A stretch of 7,817 nt of DNA from JAHJSY01 sp964557155. GTDB lineage: Bacteria; Patescibacteriota; Minisyncoccia; Minisyncoccales; GWA2-38-27. Under the pieces are notes generated by a model. That model did not search any database, was not told the origin of the DNA, and worked only from the letters and a program-made list of their open reading frames with translations. Made by a program: the position numbers and the translations under genes. The DNA lies in assembly GCA_964557155.1 (NCBI GenBank), contig CAZKZC010000020.1, positions 1 to 7,817 of the forward strand, written 5' to 3'. This document shows positions 1 through 6,029 of this stretch, one piece after another. The first letter of the stretch is position 1, and each line of letters opens with the position of its first letter.

Positions 1-73
1 TGGACCCAGCCGGATTCGAACCGGCGACCTCTTCCATGCCATGGAAGCGCTCTACCAACTGAGCCATGGGCCC
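1..73 (-). tRNA. tRNA-Ala (anticodon GGC)
   Basis: Read on the minus strand this folds into a full 73-nt cloverleaf: acceptor GGGCCCA with TGGGTCC, D-stem GCTC/GAGC, anticodon stem CTTCC/GGAAG with loop ATGGCAT (anticodon GGC, window bases 38-40), and T-stem GCCGG/CCGGC with TTCGAAT loop. The acceptor has the G3-U70 wobble pair that alanyl-tRNA synthetase recognises, so the identity is firm. The discriminator A is the first base of the window, so whether CCA is encoded cannot be seen. It is the last visible member of the grpE-dnaK-dnaJ-tRNA series, 15 bases after tRNA-Lys. Confidence 0.97.
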
Positions 74-88
74 AATTTTATATATTTG

Positions 89-161
89 TGCCCCCACCAG
101 GACTTGAACCTGGAACAACCGGCTTAAAAGGCCGTTACTCTACCAATTGAGTTATAGGGGC
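89..161 (-). tRNA. tRNA-Lys (anticodon TTT)
   Basis: Complete 73-nt cloverleaf on the minus strand: acceptor GCCCCTA with TGGGGGC (one T-G pair), D-stem ACTC/GAGT, anticodon loop CTTTTAA (anticodon UUU), T-stem CCAGG/CCTGG with TTCAAGT loop. The outermost anticodon-stem pair, 27-43, is an A-G mismatch. The bases after the discriminator A read CAA, so the CCA end is not encoded and must be added by tRNA nucleotidyltransferase. Its 5' end is 3 bases from the dnaJ stop codon. It is therefore either cut from the dnaJ mRNA or transcribed from a promoter inside dnaJ. Confidence 0.97.
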
Positions 162-164
162 ATA

Positions 165-1229
165 TTACAATCCCTGCTTCTGTAGTTCCTTTAATAACAT
201 TTTCTGTTCTTTTGTCAAGTGTTTAGGTGTCTCTATTTTTAATTCAATATATAGGTCACCTCTTCCGTATCCTGAAAAATGGGGAATGCCTTTGCTATTT
301 ATCTTAATAATTTTTCCTGATTCTGTTCCAGCTGGAATCTTCTGAAGAAGCTCGGACCCCTCAAGATCAACTAGTTTTATTTTATCACCCAAAACTGCCT
401 GAGAAAAAGTGATTAATCTCGAAGTAATTAAATCATCGCCTCTTCTTTTAAATAATCCATGTTCTTTTACTAATATTCTAACATACAAGTCGCCTGATTG
501 TCCTCCCTTTTTACCCGCCTCACCTCTTCCAATCATTTTTATCATTTGATGAGAGTCAACTCCAGCCGGAATATTTATACTAATATCTTCCTCGCCCTTA
601 ACTTGCCCCTCTCCTTTACAAACATTACAGGGCTTTTGTGGTCGTTGACCTTCCCCATCACATTCAGGGCAAACACTCCATTGAGTAAACGATCCTAAAA
701 ATGTTCTTTTAACCTTTTGAACCTCACCTGTTCCTCGACAAGAAAAACATTCATTCAAAGCTGTTCCTGGCTCAGCTCCTTTGCCTTCGCATCGGGAACA
801 CTTTACATCCATTCTTAAAGAAATATTCTTATTAATATCTTTGAGAACTTCTTCTAAAGAAACTTCGATATCCACCCTAATGTCTTTTCCTCTTTTAAGA
901 TCTTTCTTTCTTGACGCTCGTGAGCCAAAACCAAAGACATCGCCAAACATATCGTTTAAATCTTCCATATCAAACTCTATATTTTGAGCTCCTTCTTTGC
1001 CCCAAGCCCAGTTAAAATTCCCAGCTCCATCAGCATTGCCAAACATATCATATTGCTTTCTTTTCTCTTGATTGGAAAGTGTCTGATAGGCCTCGTTTAT
1101 TTCTTTAAACTTGCTTTCATCACCGCCCTTATTAGGATGATGTTTATGAGCTAATTTGTGAAATGCTTTTTTAACTTCGTCTTGAGAAGCATTTTTAGAA
1201 ATACCTAATATTTCGTAATAATCCTTCAT
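165..1229 (-). CDS. dnaJ: DnaJ (Hsp40) co-chaperone, type I, with HPN instead of HPD
   Basis: Co-chaperone that delivers unfolded clients to DnaK and triggers its ATP hydrolysis in the cytoplasm. Length 354 aa from the ATG of MKDYYEILG; an upstream in-frame start would add 11 residues read from repeat DNA, so I rejected it. Domains: J domain about 1-65, short Gly/Phe region about 66-108, zinc-binding domain with all four CxxCxGxG repeats (Cys pairs 144/147, 161/164, 187/190, 201/204), and C-terminal client-binding domains about 215-335. The J-domain loop reads His31-Pro32-Asn33 where HPD is almost invariant; in E. coli the equivalent D35N change abolishes DnaK stimulation. Helix II is KKAFHKLAHK, with Lys20 and Phe23 in place of the E. 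coli Arg22 and Tyr25. No Shine-Dalgarno is visible. It lies 33 bases after dnaK and 3 bases before tRNA-Lys. Confidence 0.96.
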   Translation of the reverse strand: MKDYYEILGISKNASQDEVKKAFHKLAHKHHPNKGGDESKFKEINEAYQTLSNQEKRKQYDMFGNADGAGNFNWAWGKEGAQNIEFDMEDLNDMFGDVFGFGSRASRKKDLKRGKDIRVDIEVSLEEVLKDINKNISLRMDVKCSRCEGKGAEPGTALNECFSCRGTGEVQKVKRTFLGSFTQWSVCPECDGEGQRPQKPCNVCKGEGQVKGEEDISINIPAGVDSHQMIKMIGRGEAGKKGGQSGDLYVRILVKEHGLFKRRGDDLITSRLITFSQAVLGDKIKLVDLEGSELLQKIPAGTESGKIIKINSKGIPHFSGYGRGDLYIELKIETPKHLTKEQKMLLKELQKQGL

Positions 1230-1235
1230 ATTAAT

Positions 1236-1295
1236 GAACAGCGAACAGTGAACAGCGAACAATTAGTTTTGTTCATTGTCCTTTGTTCTTTGTTC
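1236..1295. repeat. Heptamer repeat array spanning the dnaK-dnaJ junction
   Basis: On the plus strand four 7-base units lie end to end at 1236-1263: GAACAGC, GAACAGT, GAACAGC, GAACAAT. After four spacer bases, four units of the same family lie in the opposite orientation at 1268-1295 (minus strand GAACAAA, GAACAAA, GGACAAT, GAACAAA). The first block fills the dnaK-dnaJ intergenic space. The second encodes the last residues of DnaK (EQRTKDNEQ). The two blocks form a large imperfect inverted repeat around the dnaK stop codon, with a core GAACAA/TTGTTC hairpin. Confidence 0.8.
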
Positions 1296-3164
1296 GTTAT
1301 TTTCTTTTTTACTATCATCGTTCTTATTATCTTCTGTCTTATTTTCTGCTTGAGGCTTTTGCTTATATAATTCCGCTCCAGCTTTTTGAACGATTTGAGA
1401 CACTTCTGTTGTTTTCGTTTTTATTTCTTCCACATTATCACCGTCTTTGACTTTTTTAAGCTCGTTTACTTTATTTTGAATTTCTTTCTTTAATTCTTTG
1501 CTAATTTTATCTCCAGAATCTCTGTTCGTTTTTTCCCAAGTATAAATTAAATTATCAGCAAGGTTTCTAGCTTCTATTAATTCTCTTTTCTTTTTATCTT
1601 CGTCGGCATGAGCTTCGGCTTCTCGTTTCATCTTTTCAATTTCTTCGTCTGACATACCAATAGATCCTTCTATTTTTATTGATTGAGTTTTGCCACTTGC
1701 TTTATCTTTAGCAGAAACATTTAAAATGCCGTTACTATCTATGTCAAAAGAAACTTCAACTTGAGGAACTCCACGAGGAGATGGTGGAATGCCATCTAAA
1801 ATAAATTTGCCCATTGTTTTATTGTCACCAGCTATTGGTCTTTCTCCCTGTAAGACATGAATTTCAACAGATGGCTGATTATCAGCGGCCGTAGAGAATA
1901 TCTGTGTTTTATTGGTAGGATAGATGGTATTTTTGGGAATCAATACTGTATTAACGCTTCCTAGTGTTTCTATTCCTAGAGATAACGGTGTGGCATCAAG
2001 CAATAAAACCTCTTTAGCATCTCCACTCATAATTCCTCCTTGAACAGCAGCTCCAATAGCAACAACCTCATCCGGATTAATAGATTTATTTGGTTCTTTA
2101 CCAAACAATTCTTTAACTGCTGATTGAATGGCTGGCATTCTAGTTTGTCCTCCCACCAAAACAATTTCTTCTATGTCTTTTGGTTCTAGCTTAGCACTTT
2201 TTAAAGCATCTTTAACTAAACTAATTGATCGATCAACATAATCTTTAACTAAGTCTTCAAATTTGGCCCTTGATAATTTTAAGAATAAATGTTTCGGTCC
2301 TGAGGCATCAGAAGTAACAAAGGGAATATTAATTTCTGTTTCTAGGGTTGTTGATAGTTCTATTTTAGCTTTTTCTGAGGCCTCTTTAATTCTCTGTAAT
2401 CCCAACTGATCTTTGGATAAATCAATCCCTTGTTCTTTATTATATTCACTGATAATCCAATTCATTATTTCTTGGTCAAAATCATCGCCTCCGAGATGAG
2501 TATCGCCTCCGACAGCAATAACTTCAACTGTATCAGGATCTTTTCTAACATCTAAAATTGAAACATCAAAAGTTCCGCCTCCAAAGTCATAAACTAATAT
2601 TTGTTGGTTGGTTGTTTTGGTCAACCCATAAGCTAAAGCAGCCGCTGTCGGCTCGTTAAGAACCATTTTAACGTTTAAACCAGCAATTTCACCAGCTATC
2701 TTGGTAGCTTTTCTTTGAGAATCATCAAAATATGCTGGACAAGTAATAACGGCTTCGGTAATAGTTTCGCCAAGCTTGGCCTCAGCATCTGATTTTAATT
2801 TCTGTAATATCATAGCTGAAATTTCGGCTGGTTTGTGCCATTTCTCCCCCATCTTGATTTCTACGCCTCCGTCACTCGCTTCTTTAATATCATAAGCCAG
2901 TAACTTTTTATCTTTTTGGACGTCTTTATCAGAAAATCTTCTGCCAATTAATCTTTTAACAGAATAAATAGTATCTTTGGGATTAGTAACTTGTTGACGT
3001 TTGGCAATTACTCCAGCTAATCTTTCATTGTTTTTATTCAAAGCAATAACCGAAGGAGTTGTTCTGGTTCCTTCTTTATTTTCAACAATTTGTGGTTCGC
3101 CGTTTTGCATTGTTGCTACGGCTGAAAATGTTGTCCCTAGATCTATACCTAATATCTTACTCAT
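1263..3164 (-). CDS. dnaK: DnaK (Hsp70) molecular chaperone
   Basis: ATP-dependent Hsp70 of 633 aa working with GrpE and DnaJ in protein folding. The ATPase domain (1-383) has the phosphate-1 motif GIDLGTTFS, Lys70 in VKRLIGRRF, NEPTAAALAYGL (170-181), the phosphate-2 motif DFGGGTFD and adenosine motif LVGGQTRMP. The linker EVLLLD is at 385-390, then the peptide-binding beta domain (TPLSLGIET onward) and the helical lid from about residue 506. The tail from about 606 is low-complexity, rich in Asn, Lys, Glu and Asp, and its end is encoded by heptamer repeats; no eukaryote-type EEVD end. Position 167, arginine in E. coli and most Hsp70s, is methionine here, which fits the altered HPN loop of the neighbouring DnaJ. 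The start is 4 bases after the grpE stop, with no Shine-Dalgarno, which suggests translational coupling. Confidence 0.98.
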   Translation of the reverse strand: MSKILGIDLGTTFSAVATMQNGEPQIVENKEGTRTTPSVIALNKNNERLAGVIAKRQQVTNPKDTIYSVKRLIGRRFSDKDVQKDKKLLAYDIKEASDGGVEIKMGEKWHKPAEISAMILQKLKSDAEAKLGETITEAVITCPAYFDDSQRKATKIAGEIAGLNVKMVLNEPTAAALAYGLTKTTNQQILVYDFGGGTFDVSILDVRKDPDTVEVIAVGGDTHLGGDDFDQEIMNWIISEYNKEQGIDLSKDQLGLQRIKEASEKAKIELSTTLETEINIPFVTSDASGPKHLFLKLSRAKFEDLVKDYVDRSISLVKDALKSAKLEPKDIEEIVLVGGQTRMPAIQSAVKELFGKEPNKSINPDEVVAIGAAVQGGIMSGDAKEVLLLDATPLSLGIETLGSVNTVLIPKNTIYPTNKTQIFSTAADNQPSVEIHVLQGERPIAGDNKTMGKFILDGIPPSPRGVPQVEVSFDIDSNGILNVSAKDKASGKTQSIKIEGSIGMSDEEIEKMKREAEAHADEDKKKRELIEARNLADNLIYTWEKTNRDSGDKISKELKKEIQNKVNELKKVKDGDNVEEIKTKTTEVSQIVQKAGAELYKQKPQAENKTEDNKNDDSKKENNEQRTKDNEQN

Positions 3165-3168
3165 ATTT

Positions 3169-3630
3169 TTACTTAGCTATTTTTACCTTGGAAGGTCTGA
3201 TAACCTTGCCATGTAAAATATAGCCCTTATTAATTTCTTTTATTATATAATTAGATTTTAAATCACTATCAATCATTTCAACCGCTTCATGAAAATTCGG
3301 GTCAAACTCTTTATTCAAACAATCTATCTCTTCTACCCCATTACTTTTCAAAAATCCTAAAATCTGTTCTTTGATCTTCCAAATACCACTAACCCATTGA
3401 TCGCCTTCTAATTCTTTCGGCAGTTTTTCTTCAGCTAAATATATATTGTCCAGTATATCTAAAATTTCCAACAAAAACTTTTCATTACAAAACTTAATAG
3501 ATTTTGCTATTCTTTCAGCTTCTTCCCTCTTATAATTCAAAAACCCAGCTCTCTCCCTTTTCCAGCTTTCCAAATAATCTATTTGTTTCCCTGGTTGTTT
3601 CTCTAGTTGTTTCTCGTGTTTTTTAGTCAT
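3169..3630 (-). CDS. grpE: GrpE nucleotide exchange factor
   Basis: Releases ADP from DnaK and so resets the folding cycle; normally a dimer through a long helix. The protein is 153 aa, shorter than E. coli GrpE (197 aa), mainly through a short N-terminal tail. Residues about 20-95 are the charged helical region (YKREEAERIAKSIKF, LLEILDILDNIYLAEE). The C-terminal beta-wing is plain from GrpE signature positions: NGVEEID, then FDPNFHEAVEMI, then KGYILHGKVIRPSKVKIAK. First gene of the heat-shock operon: a strong promoter places the RNA start about 17 bases before the ATG, and the leader has no Shine-Dalgarno. I find no CIRCE inverted repeat before it. Confidence 0.95.
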   Translation of the reverse strand: MTKKHEKQLEKQPGKQIDYLESWKRERAGFLNYKREEAERIAKSIKFCNEKFLLEILDILDNIYLAEEKLPKELEGDQWVSGIWKIKEQILGFLKSNGVEEIDCLNKEFDPNFHEAVEMIDSDLKSNYIIKEINKGYILHGKVIRPSKVKIAK

Positions 3631-3653
3631 ATTTCTATTAGTTCTATAAATAC

Positions 3654-3682
3654 ATTATAATCAAAAAGGAATTGAAAGTCAA
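3654..3682 (-). promoter_or_regulatory. Sigma70-type promoter of grpE-dnaK-dnaJ
   Basis: Minus strand: -35 TTGACT (3682-3677), 17-base spacer, -10 TATAAT (3659-3654). The predicted RNA start is near 3647, leaving a leader of about 17 bases before the grpE ATG at 3630. No CIRCE (TTAGCACTC-N9-GAGTGCTAA) is nearby, so HrcA-type control through that operator is not supported. The -35 box shares base 3677 with a divergent promoter, giving TTGAAAGTCAA across the junction. Confidence 0.85.
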
Positions 3683-3700
3683 CTCTCTATGTGATATGAT
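3672..3700 (+). promoter_or_regulatory. Divergent sigma70-type promoter of the small membrane ORF
   Basis: Plus strand: -35 TTGAAA (3672-3677), exactly 17 bases, -10 TATGAT (3695-3700). With the usual six bases between -10 and start, transcription begins at 3707, the A of an ATG, so the RNA would be leaderless. The -35 overlaps by one base the -35 of the grpE promoter on the other strand, so polymerase could probably occupy only one at a time. Confidence 0.6.
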
Positions 3701-3706
3701 TAATAT

Positions 3707-3820
3707 ATGATGAAGAATATTAAGATAGTGGGTTTGGTTGTTTTGGGGGTTTTGTTGATTCTAGCTTTTTCTAAGATTTTTGAGGTTGTTTACGCAATAT
3801 TCTTTAGTTGGATCTTTTAA
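3707..3820 (+). CDS. Small hydrophobic (membrane) peptide, 37 aa
   Basis: An open frame beginning ATG-ATG-AAG (MMKNIKIVGL) codes for 37 residues: a short basic start, a hydrophobic helix (about residues 7-21, VGLVVLGVLLILAF) and a second apolar stretch rich in aromatic residues to the end (VVYAIFFSWIF). It would insert in the membrane; I recognise no family. Support is contextual: it lies 6 bases after a consensus -10 and is followed by a hairpin with a U-rich tail. Its last 17 bases overlap the end of ftsQ on the opposite strand. There is no Shine-Dalgarno, which fits a leaderless mRNA. It could be a chance frame, since so short an ORF cannot be proven from one sequence. Confidence 0.45.
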   Translation: MMKNIKIVGLVVLGVLLILAFSKIFEVVYAIFFSWIF

Positions 3821-4631
3821 TGTAAATCTTTTCAAATCTTAGGTCTATATATTCTAAACTTCCTCTTTCTTCAAGGGGAAGTTTTTCTTTTAGTAGAATA
3901 TTTAACTCTTCTATTTGAGGACTTATATTTTCTTTTGCATTGAAGTAAACCTCCCAGTTTTCAGATGTTTTAATGTCTAACCTATTTTTAGAATAAGGAT
4001 ATATTTCTAAAATTTGGATATCTTTTAATTTCGAACTAATAATTAGAATTTTCTCTAAATATTCTCTATCTATTATCTTCTGTCCGAAACGCAAACCACG
4101 AACAGGATTTTTTATCTTTATAACCAAAAACTCCGTAATTTCGCTTGCTTCTTCAAAAACAATCCCTTCCTCATCAAGATAAAAACAATTTAGAAAACCC
4201 TGTTCTTCGGGCTTAAAAATTTTCAAAGCAGAGATTAAACTGCTTATACAAAAGACTGCCACTGGTTGTCTTTCTTGAATTTGAACAATTACTTTATCAG
4301 GAAACTTTCTTTTTATATTAACATTATTAATTTGAGGATATTTTTCTAAAATATCTTGACTAATACCTTTCAAATCAGATAAAAATATATTTCCCGTATT
4401 TTCAGAAATAATATTTCTTATCTCTTCGGTTGGAGACTTTGCAGTTTCAGAGATTTGAATATTTTTTATTTGAAAAACAGATGAAAAAACAAAAAGATGC
4501 ATTAGCCCTCCTATGAGAGCTAAAATCAAAAGAACAATCCAAGTAATCTTGTGTTTAAATATTTTAAGAATATCAAAAACAGATCTTTTCCTAACTGTTT
4601 TGTATGATCTTTTGTATCTATGCTTCGTCAC
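3804..4631 (-). CDS. ftsQ: Cell division protein FtsQ/DivIB
   Basis: Bitopic membrane protein of 275 aa that links early and late divisome components and helps switch on septal peptidoglycan synthesis. Layout is typical: a very basic cytoplasmic tail (KHRYKRSYKTVRKRS), one membrane helix (about 29-50), then a POTRA domain (about 53-125) with FQIKNIQIS, the NIFLSDL segment, YPQINNVNIKRKFPDKVIVQIQER and QPVAVF, followed by the FtsQ beta domain with FYLDEEGIVF. It ends in a segment ELNILLKEKL...YIDLRF usual in this family. The start codon is GTG, in the 4-base overlap GTGA with femX, so translation is probably coupled to femX; no strong Shine-Dalgarno is seen. The 3' end overlaps the small plus-strand ORF. 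Confidence 0.88.
   Translation of the reverse strand: MTKHRYKRSYKTVRKRSVFDILKIFKHKITWIVLLILALIGGLMHLFVFSSVFQIKNIQISETAKSPTEEIRNIISENTGNIFLSDLKGISQDILEKYPQINNVNIKRKFPDKVIVQIQERQPVAVFCISSLISALKIFKPEEQGFLNCFYLDEEGIVFEEASEITEFLVIKIKNPVRGLRFGQKIIDREYLEKILIISSKLKDIQILEIYPYSKNRLDIKTSENWEVYFNAKENISPQIEELNILLKEKLPLEERGSLEYIDLRFEKIYIKRSN
3856..3890 (+). terminator. Possible intrinsic terminator for the plus-strand small ORF
   Basis: Plus-strand stem AAACTTCCTC (3856-3865) with GGGGAAGTTT (3875-3884), ten pairs including one G-U, a 9-base loop, and then TTCTTTT. It lies 36 bases beyond the stop of the small ORF and inside the ftsQ coding sequence. Because it is also read as codons of FtsQ, the pairing could be accidental. 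Confidence 0.4.
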
Positions 4632-5656
4632 AATCTTCTTTTTAGTTTTCTGATTTTTTCTATGATATATGTTAAATAATAACTTGGCGATAATATTAGA
4701 TCCTGCGTTTTAACATATTCTTTTGCATATCCACCAAAGCCCATCTTAAACAAAGTCGGACCAGCCCAAGGATGACGAGATTTAGGATCAACATATCCCC
4801 AGAAATCATGAATAAGACAACCCCTTTTCTTTGCTTCTTTTATTGCTTCCCATTGGAGTAAATAAGCAACAGGTATTTTAGGATATTTTAGGGAGAGAGC
4901 AGCATGATGATAGAAGCTCATATTAGACCAAAAAATAATGAAAGTAGAAGCAATAATTTCTCCTTTGTATTTTGCCATAAATAAAGAGATTTTATTATCT
5001 TCAGTGAAAGCTAAAAACTCTTTTTTAAAATATTCTAAAGAAAAAGGAACAAAATGATGCTTCTTAACCACCTCCTTATGTATTTCATTAAAAATATCAA
5101 TATCTTCTAATTTTTGACTCTGAATAATTTCAATATCTTTATTTTTTTGAGCTTGACGGATTAAATAACGAGTGGTCTTTCTCATGTTTCTCATTAGTTC
5201 TTCTTCTGAGGGCTCAAGATCAAGTTTCCAACTTGCCTCGGGATGCATGTGAGTAGGAGCATTTTTAAACCCTAGATCTTTAAAAATCTTAATATTTTCT
5301 TTGTTTCTTTCCCAAATGGAGGCAATTCTAATAAACCCGGCCTTTTCTTGTTTAGCTATTTCTTTCAAATCAGCTATTAGGTGACCGAGTCCCTTTTCGC
5401 TAAAAGTGACTCGGTCACTTTTTCTTAAAATCGGACCATGAGGAACAAATAAAAAGGTCCCTCGTTTAGCCTTTACTTTTATAACTAAAGTAACGCCAAT
5501 CAATTGTTCATTGTCGTATATTCCCAATCTCCAGATTTTCTCTCCTTGCTTTTTCTGAAATTCTCCCCAATTCCATGAATCTAAAAATGTTTTCTCAGAA
5601 ATATTCAAAAGAAAATCTTCCCAGATATCTTTATTTGTTACTTCTCTTACTTGCAT
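4628..5656 (-). CDS. FemAB-family peptidoglycan bridge aminoacyltransferase (FemX-like)
   Basis: FemAB/FemX enzymes carry amino acids from aminoacyl-tRNA to the stem peptide of lipid II; the exact amino acid cannot be read here. The 342-aa protein has the two GNAT-like halves of the family. First half: FLDSWNWGEFQKKQGEKIWRLG, then FVPHGPIL, then KEKAGFIRI. Second half: SWKLDLEPSEEELMRNMRKTTRYLIRQAQK, then AKYKGEIIASTFII, YHHAALS, and LLQWEAIKEAKKRGC followed by DFWGY. It closes with the FKMGFGG...Y segment. Residues about 80-92 are encoded by a palindromic repeat that looks inserted in frame. The ATG lies 8 bases after a -10 box, so the mRNA is nearly leaderless. The 4-base overlap with ftsQ ties wall synthesis to division. 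Confidence 0.87.
   Translation of the reverse strand: MQVREVTNKDIWEDFLLNISEKTFLDSWNWGEFQKKQGEKIWRLGIYDNEQLIGVTLVIKVKAKRGTFLFVPHGPILRKSDRVTFSEKGLGHLIADLKEIAKQEKAGFIRIASIWERNKENIKIFKDLGFKNAPTHMHPEASWKLDLEPSEEELMRNMRKTTRYLIRQAQKNKDIEIIQSQKLEDIDIFNEIHKEVVKKHHFVPFSLEYFKKEFLAFTEDNKISLFMAKYKGEIIASTFIIFWSNMSFYHHAALSLKYPKIPVAYLLQWEAIKEAKKRGCLIHDFWGYVDPKSRHPWAGPTLFKMGFGGYAKEYVKTQDLILSPSYYLTYIIEKIRKLKRRL
5381..5422. repeat. Nested palindromic element inside femX
   Basis: Two perfect inverted repeats share bases. GTGACCGAGTC (5381-5391) pairs with GACTCGGTCAC (5408-5418) across 16 bases. AAAAGTGAC (5402-5410) pairs with GTCACTTTT (5414-5422) across a 3-base TCG loop. The whole is read in frame as residues about 78-92 of the FemAB protein. 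It resembles a small mobile palindromic unit. Confidence 0.75.
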
Positions 5657-5664
5657 ATTATTTT

Positions 5665-5693
5665 ATCATAACAGTTCTTATTCTATAAGCCAA
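5665..5693 (-). promoter_or_regulatory. Promoter of femX-ftsQ
   Basis: Minus strand: -35 TTGGCT (5693-5688), 17-base spacer, -10 TATGAT (5670-5665). The predicted RNA start, about 5658, is only two bases before the femX ATG at 5656. This leaves no room for a Shine-Dalgarno site and implies an almost leaderless transcript. Confidence 0.6.
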
Positions 5694-5779
5694 ATAACCC
5701 TAAATATTTTCCCTCCTCCCATATTTTCACTGCCCAACTTTCTCTTTTCATGATTATTTTACCTTACCATAAACAACAA

Positions 5780-5816
5780 AAAGTCAAAAGAAAACCCGCC
5801 TAGGAAGAGCGGGTTT
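5780..5816 (-). terminator. Intrinsic terminator of the ribbon-helix-helix gene
   Basis: AAACCCGC (5792-5799) pairs perfectly with GCGGGTTT (5809-5816) across a 9-base loop. Read on the minus strand the stem is followed by TCTTTTGACTTTTTG, a T-rich tail. The stop codon of the upstream 59-aa gene lies at the edge of the loop, so the gene's last codons form one arm. Confidence 0.75.
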
Positions 5817-5979
5817 GAGAGGTTTCAAAGAGTGCTTTTCGAGCCCTGCGAAGTGTTATAACTCGTAAAAAATCGGCTAATCCTCTGAATCCTTCTTTTT
5901 TTGCAAATTTCGTCCACGATGTTTTTTCATCAAGAGTTAATCTCACATTCACTTGCTTTGTTCGTGTTCGTTTTGCCAT
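5800..5979 (-). CDS. Ribbon-helix-helix (CopG/Arc-like) DNA-binding protein, 59 aa
   Basis: A 59-residue basic protein starting MAKRTRTKQVNVRLTLDE. The layout matches a ribbon-helix-helix monomer: one beta strand (about 8-15, QVNVRLTL), helix A (about 17-29, DEKTSWTKFAKKE), a GF turn, and helix B (about 32-48, RGLADFLRVITLRRARK). Such proteins dimerise, lay a two-stranded sheet into the major groove, and often repress their own promoter or act as antitoxins or plasmid copy regulators; no toxin partner is seen beside it. The start is well set by AAGGAG 7 bases before the ATG, a strong site of a kind the chaperone and femX-ftsQ genes lack. A terminator follows directly. The family call rests on pattern; the target is unknown. 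Confidence 0.65.
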   Translation of the reverse strand: MAKRTRTKQVNVRLTLDEKTSWTKFAKKEGFRGLADFLRVITLRRARKALFETSQTRSS

Positions 5980-6029
5980 ATTATTTCTCCTTCGTATTAT
6001 TTTTCAATTTATTTTTAAAACAGCAACTT

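Noticed and set aside
498..987. Two plus-strand frames (498-698 and 781-987) opposite dnaJ
   Set aside because: They are reverse-strand shadows of a clear DnaJ coding sequence, with no promoter or ribosome site of their own.
1230..1262. Longer DnaJ start 11 codons upstream
   Set aside because: The extra residues come from the heptamer repeat, and DnaJ proteins normally begin just before DYYEILG.
3001..3216. Plus-strand frame of 71 codons opposite the start of dnaK
   Set aside because: It lies antisense to conserved DnaK codons and the dnaK-grpE junction; no independent signal.
3631..3700. CIRCE or HAIR heat-shock operator before grpE
   Set aside because: No TTAGCACTC/GAGTGCTAA or CTTGAGT-type inverted repeat; TTGAAAGTCAA is explained by the overlapping -35 boxes.
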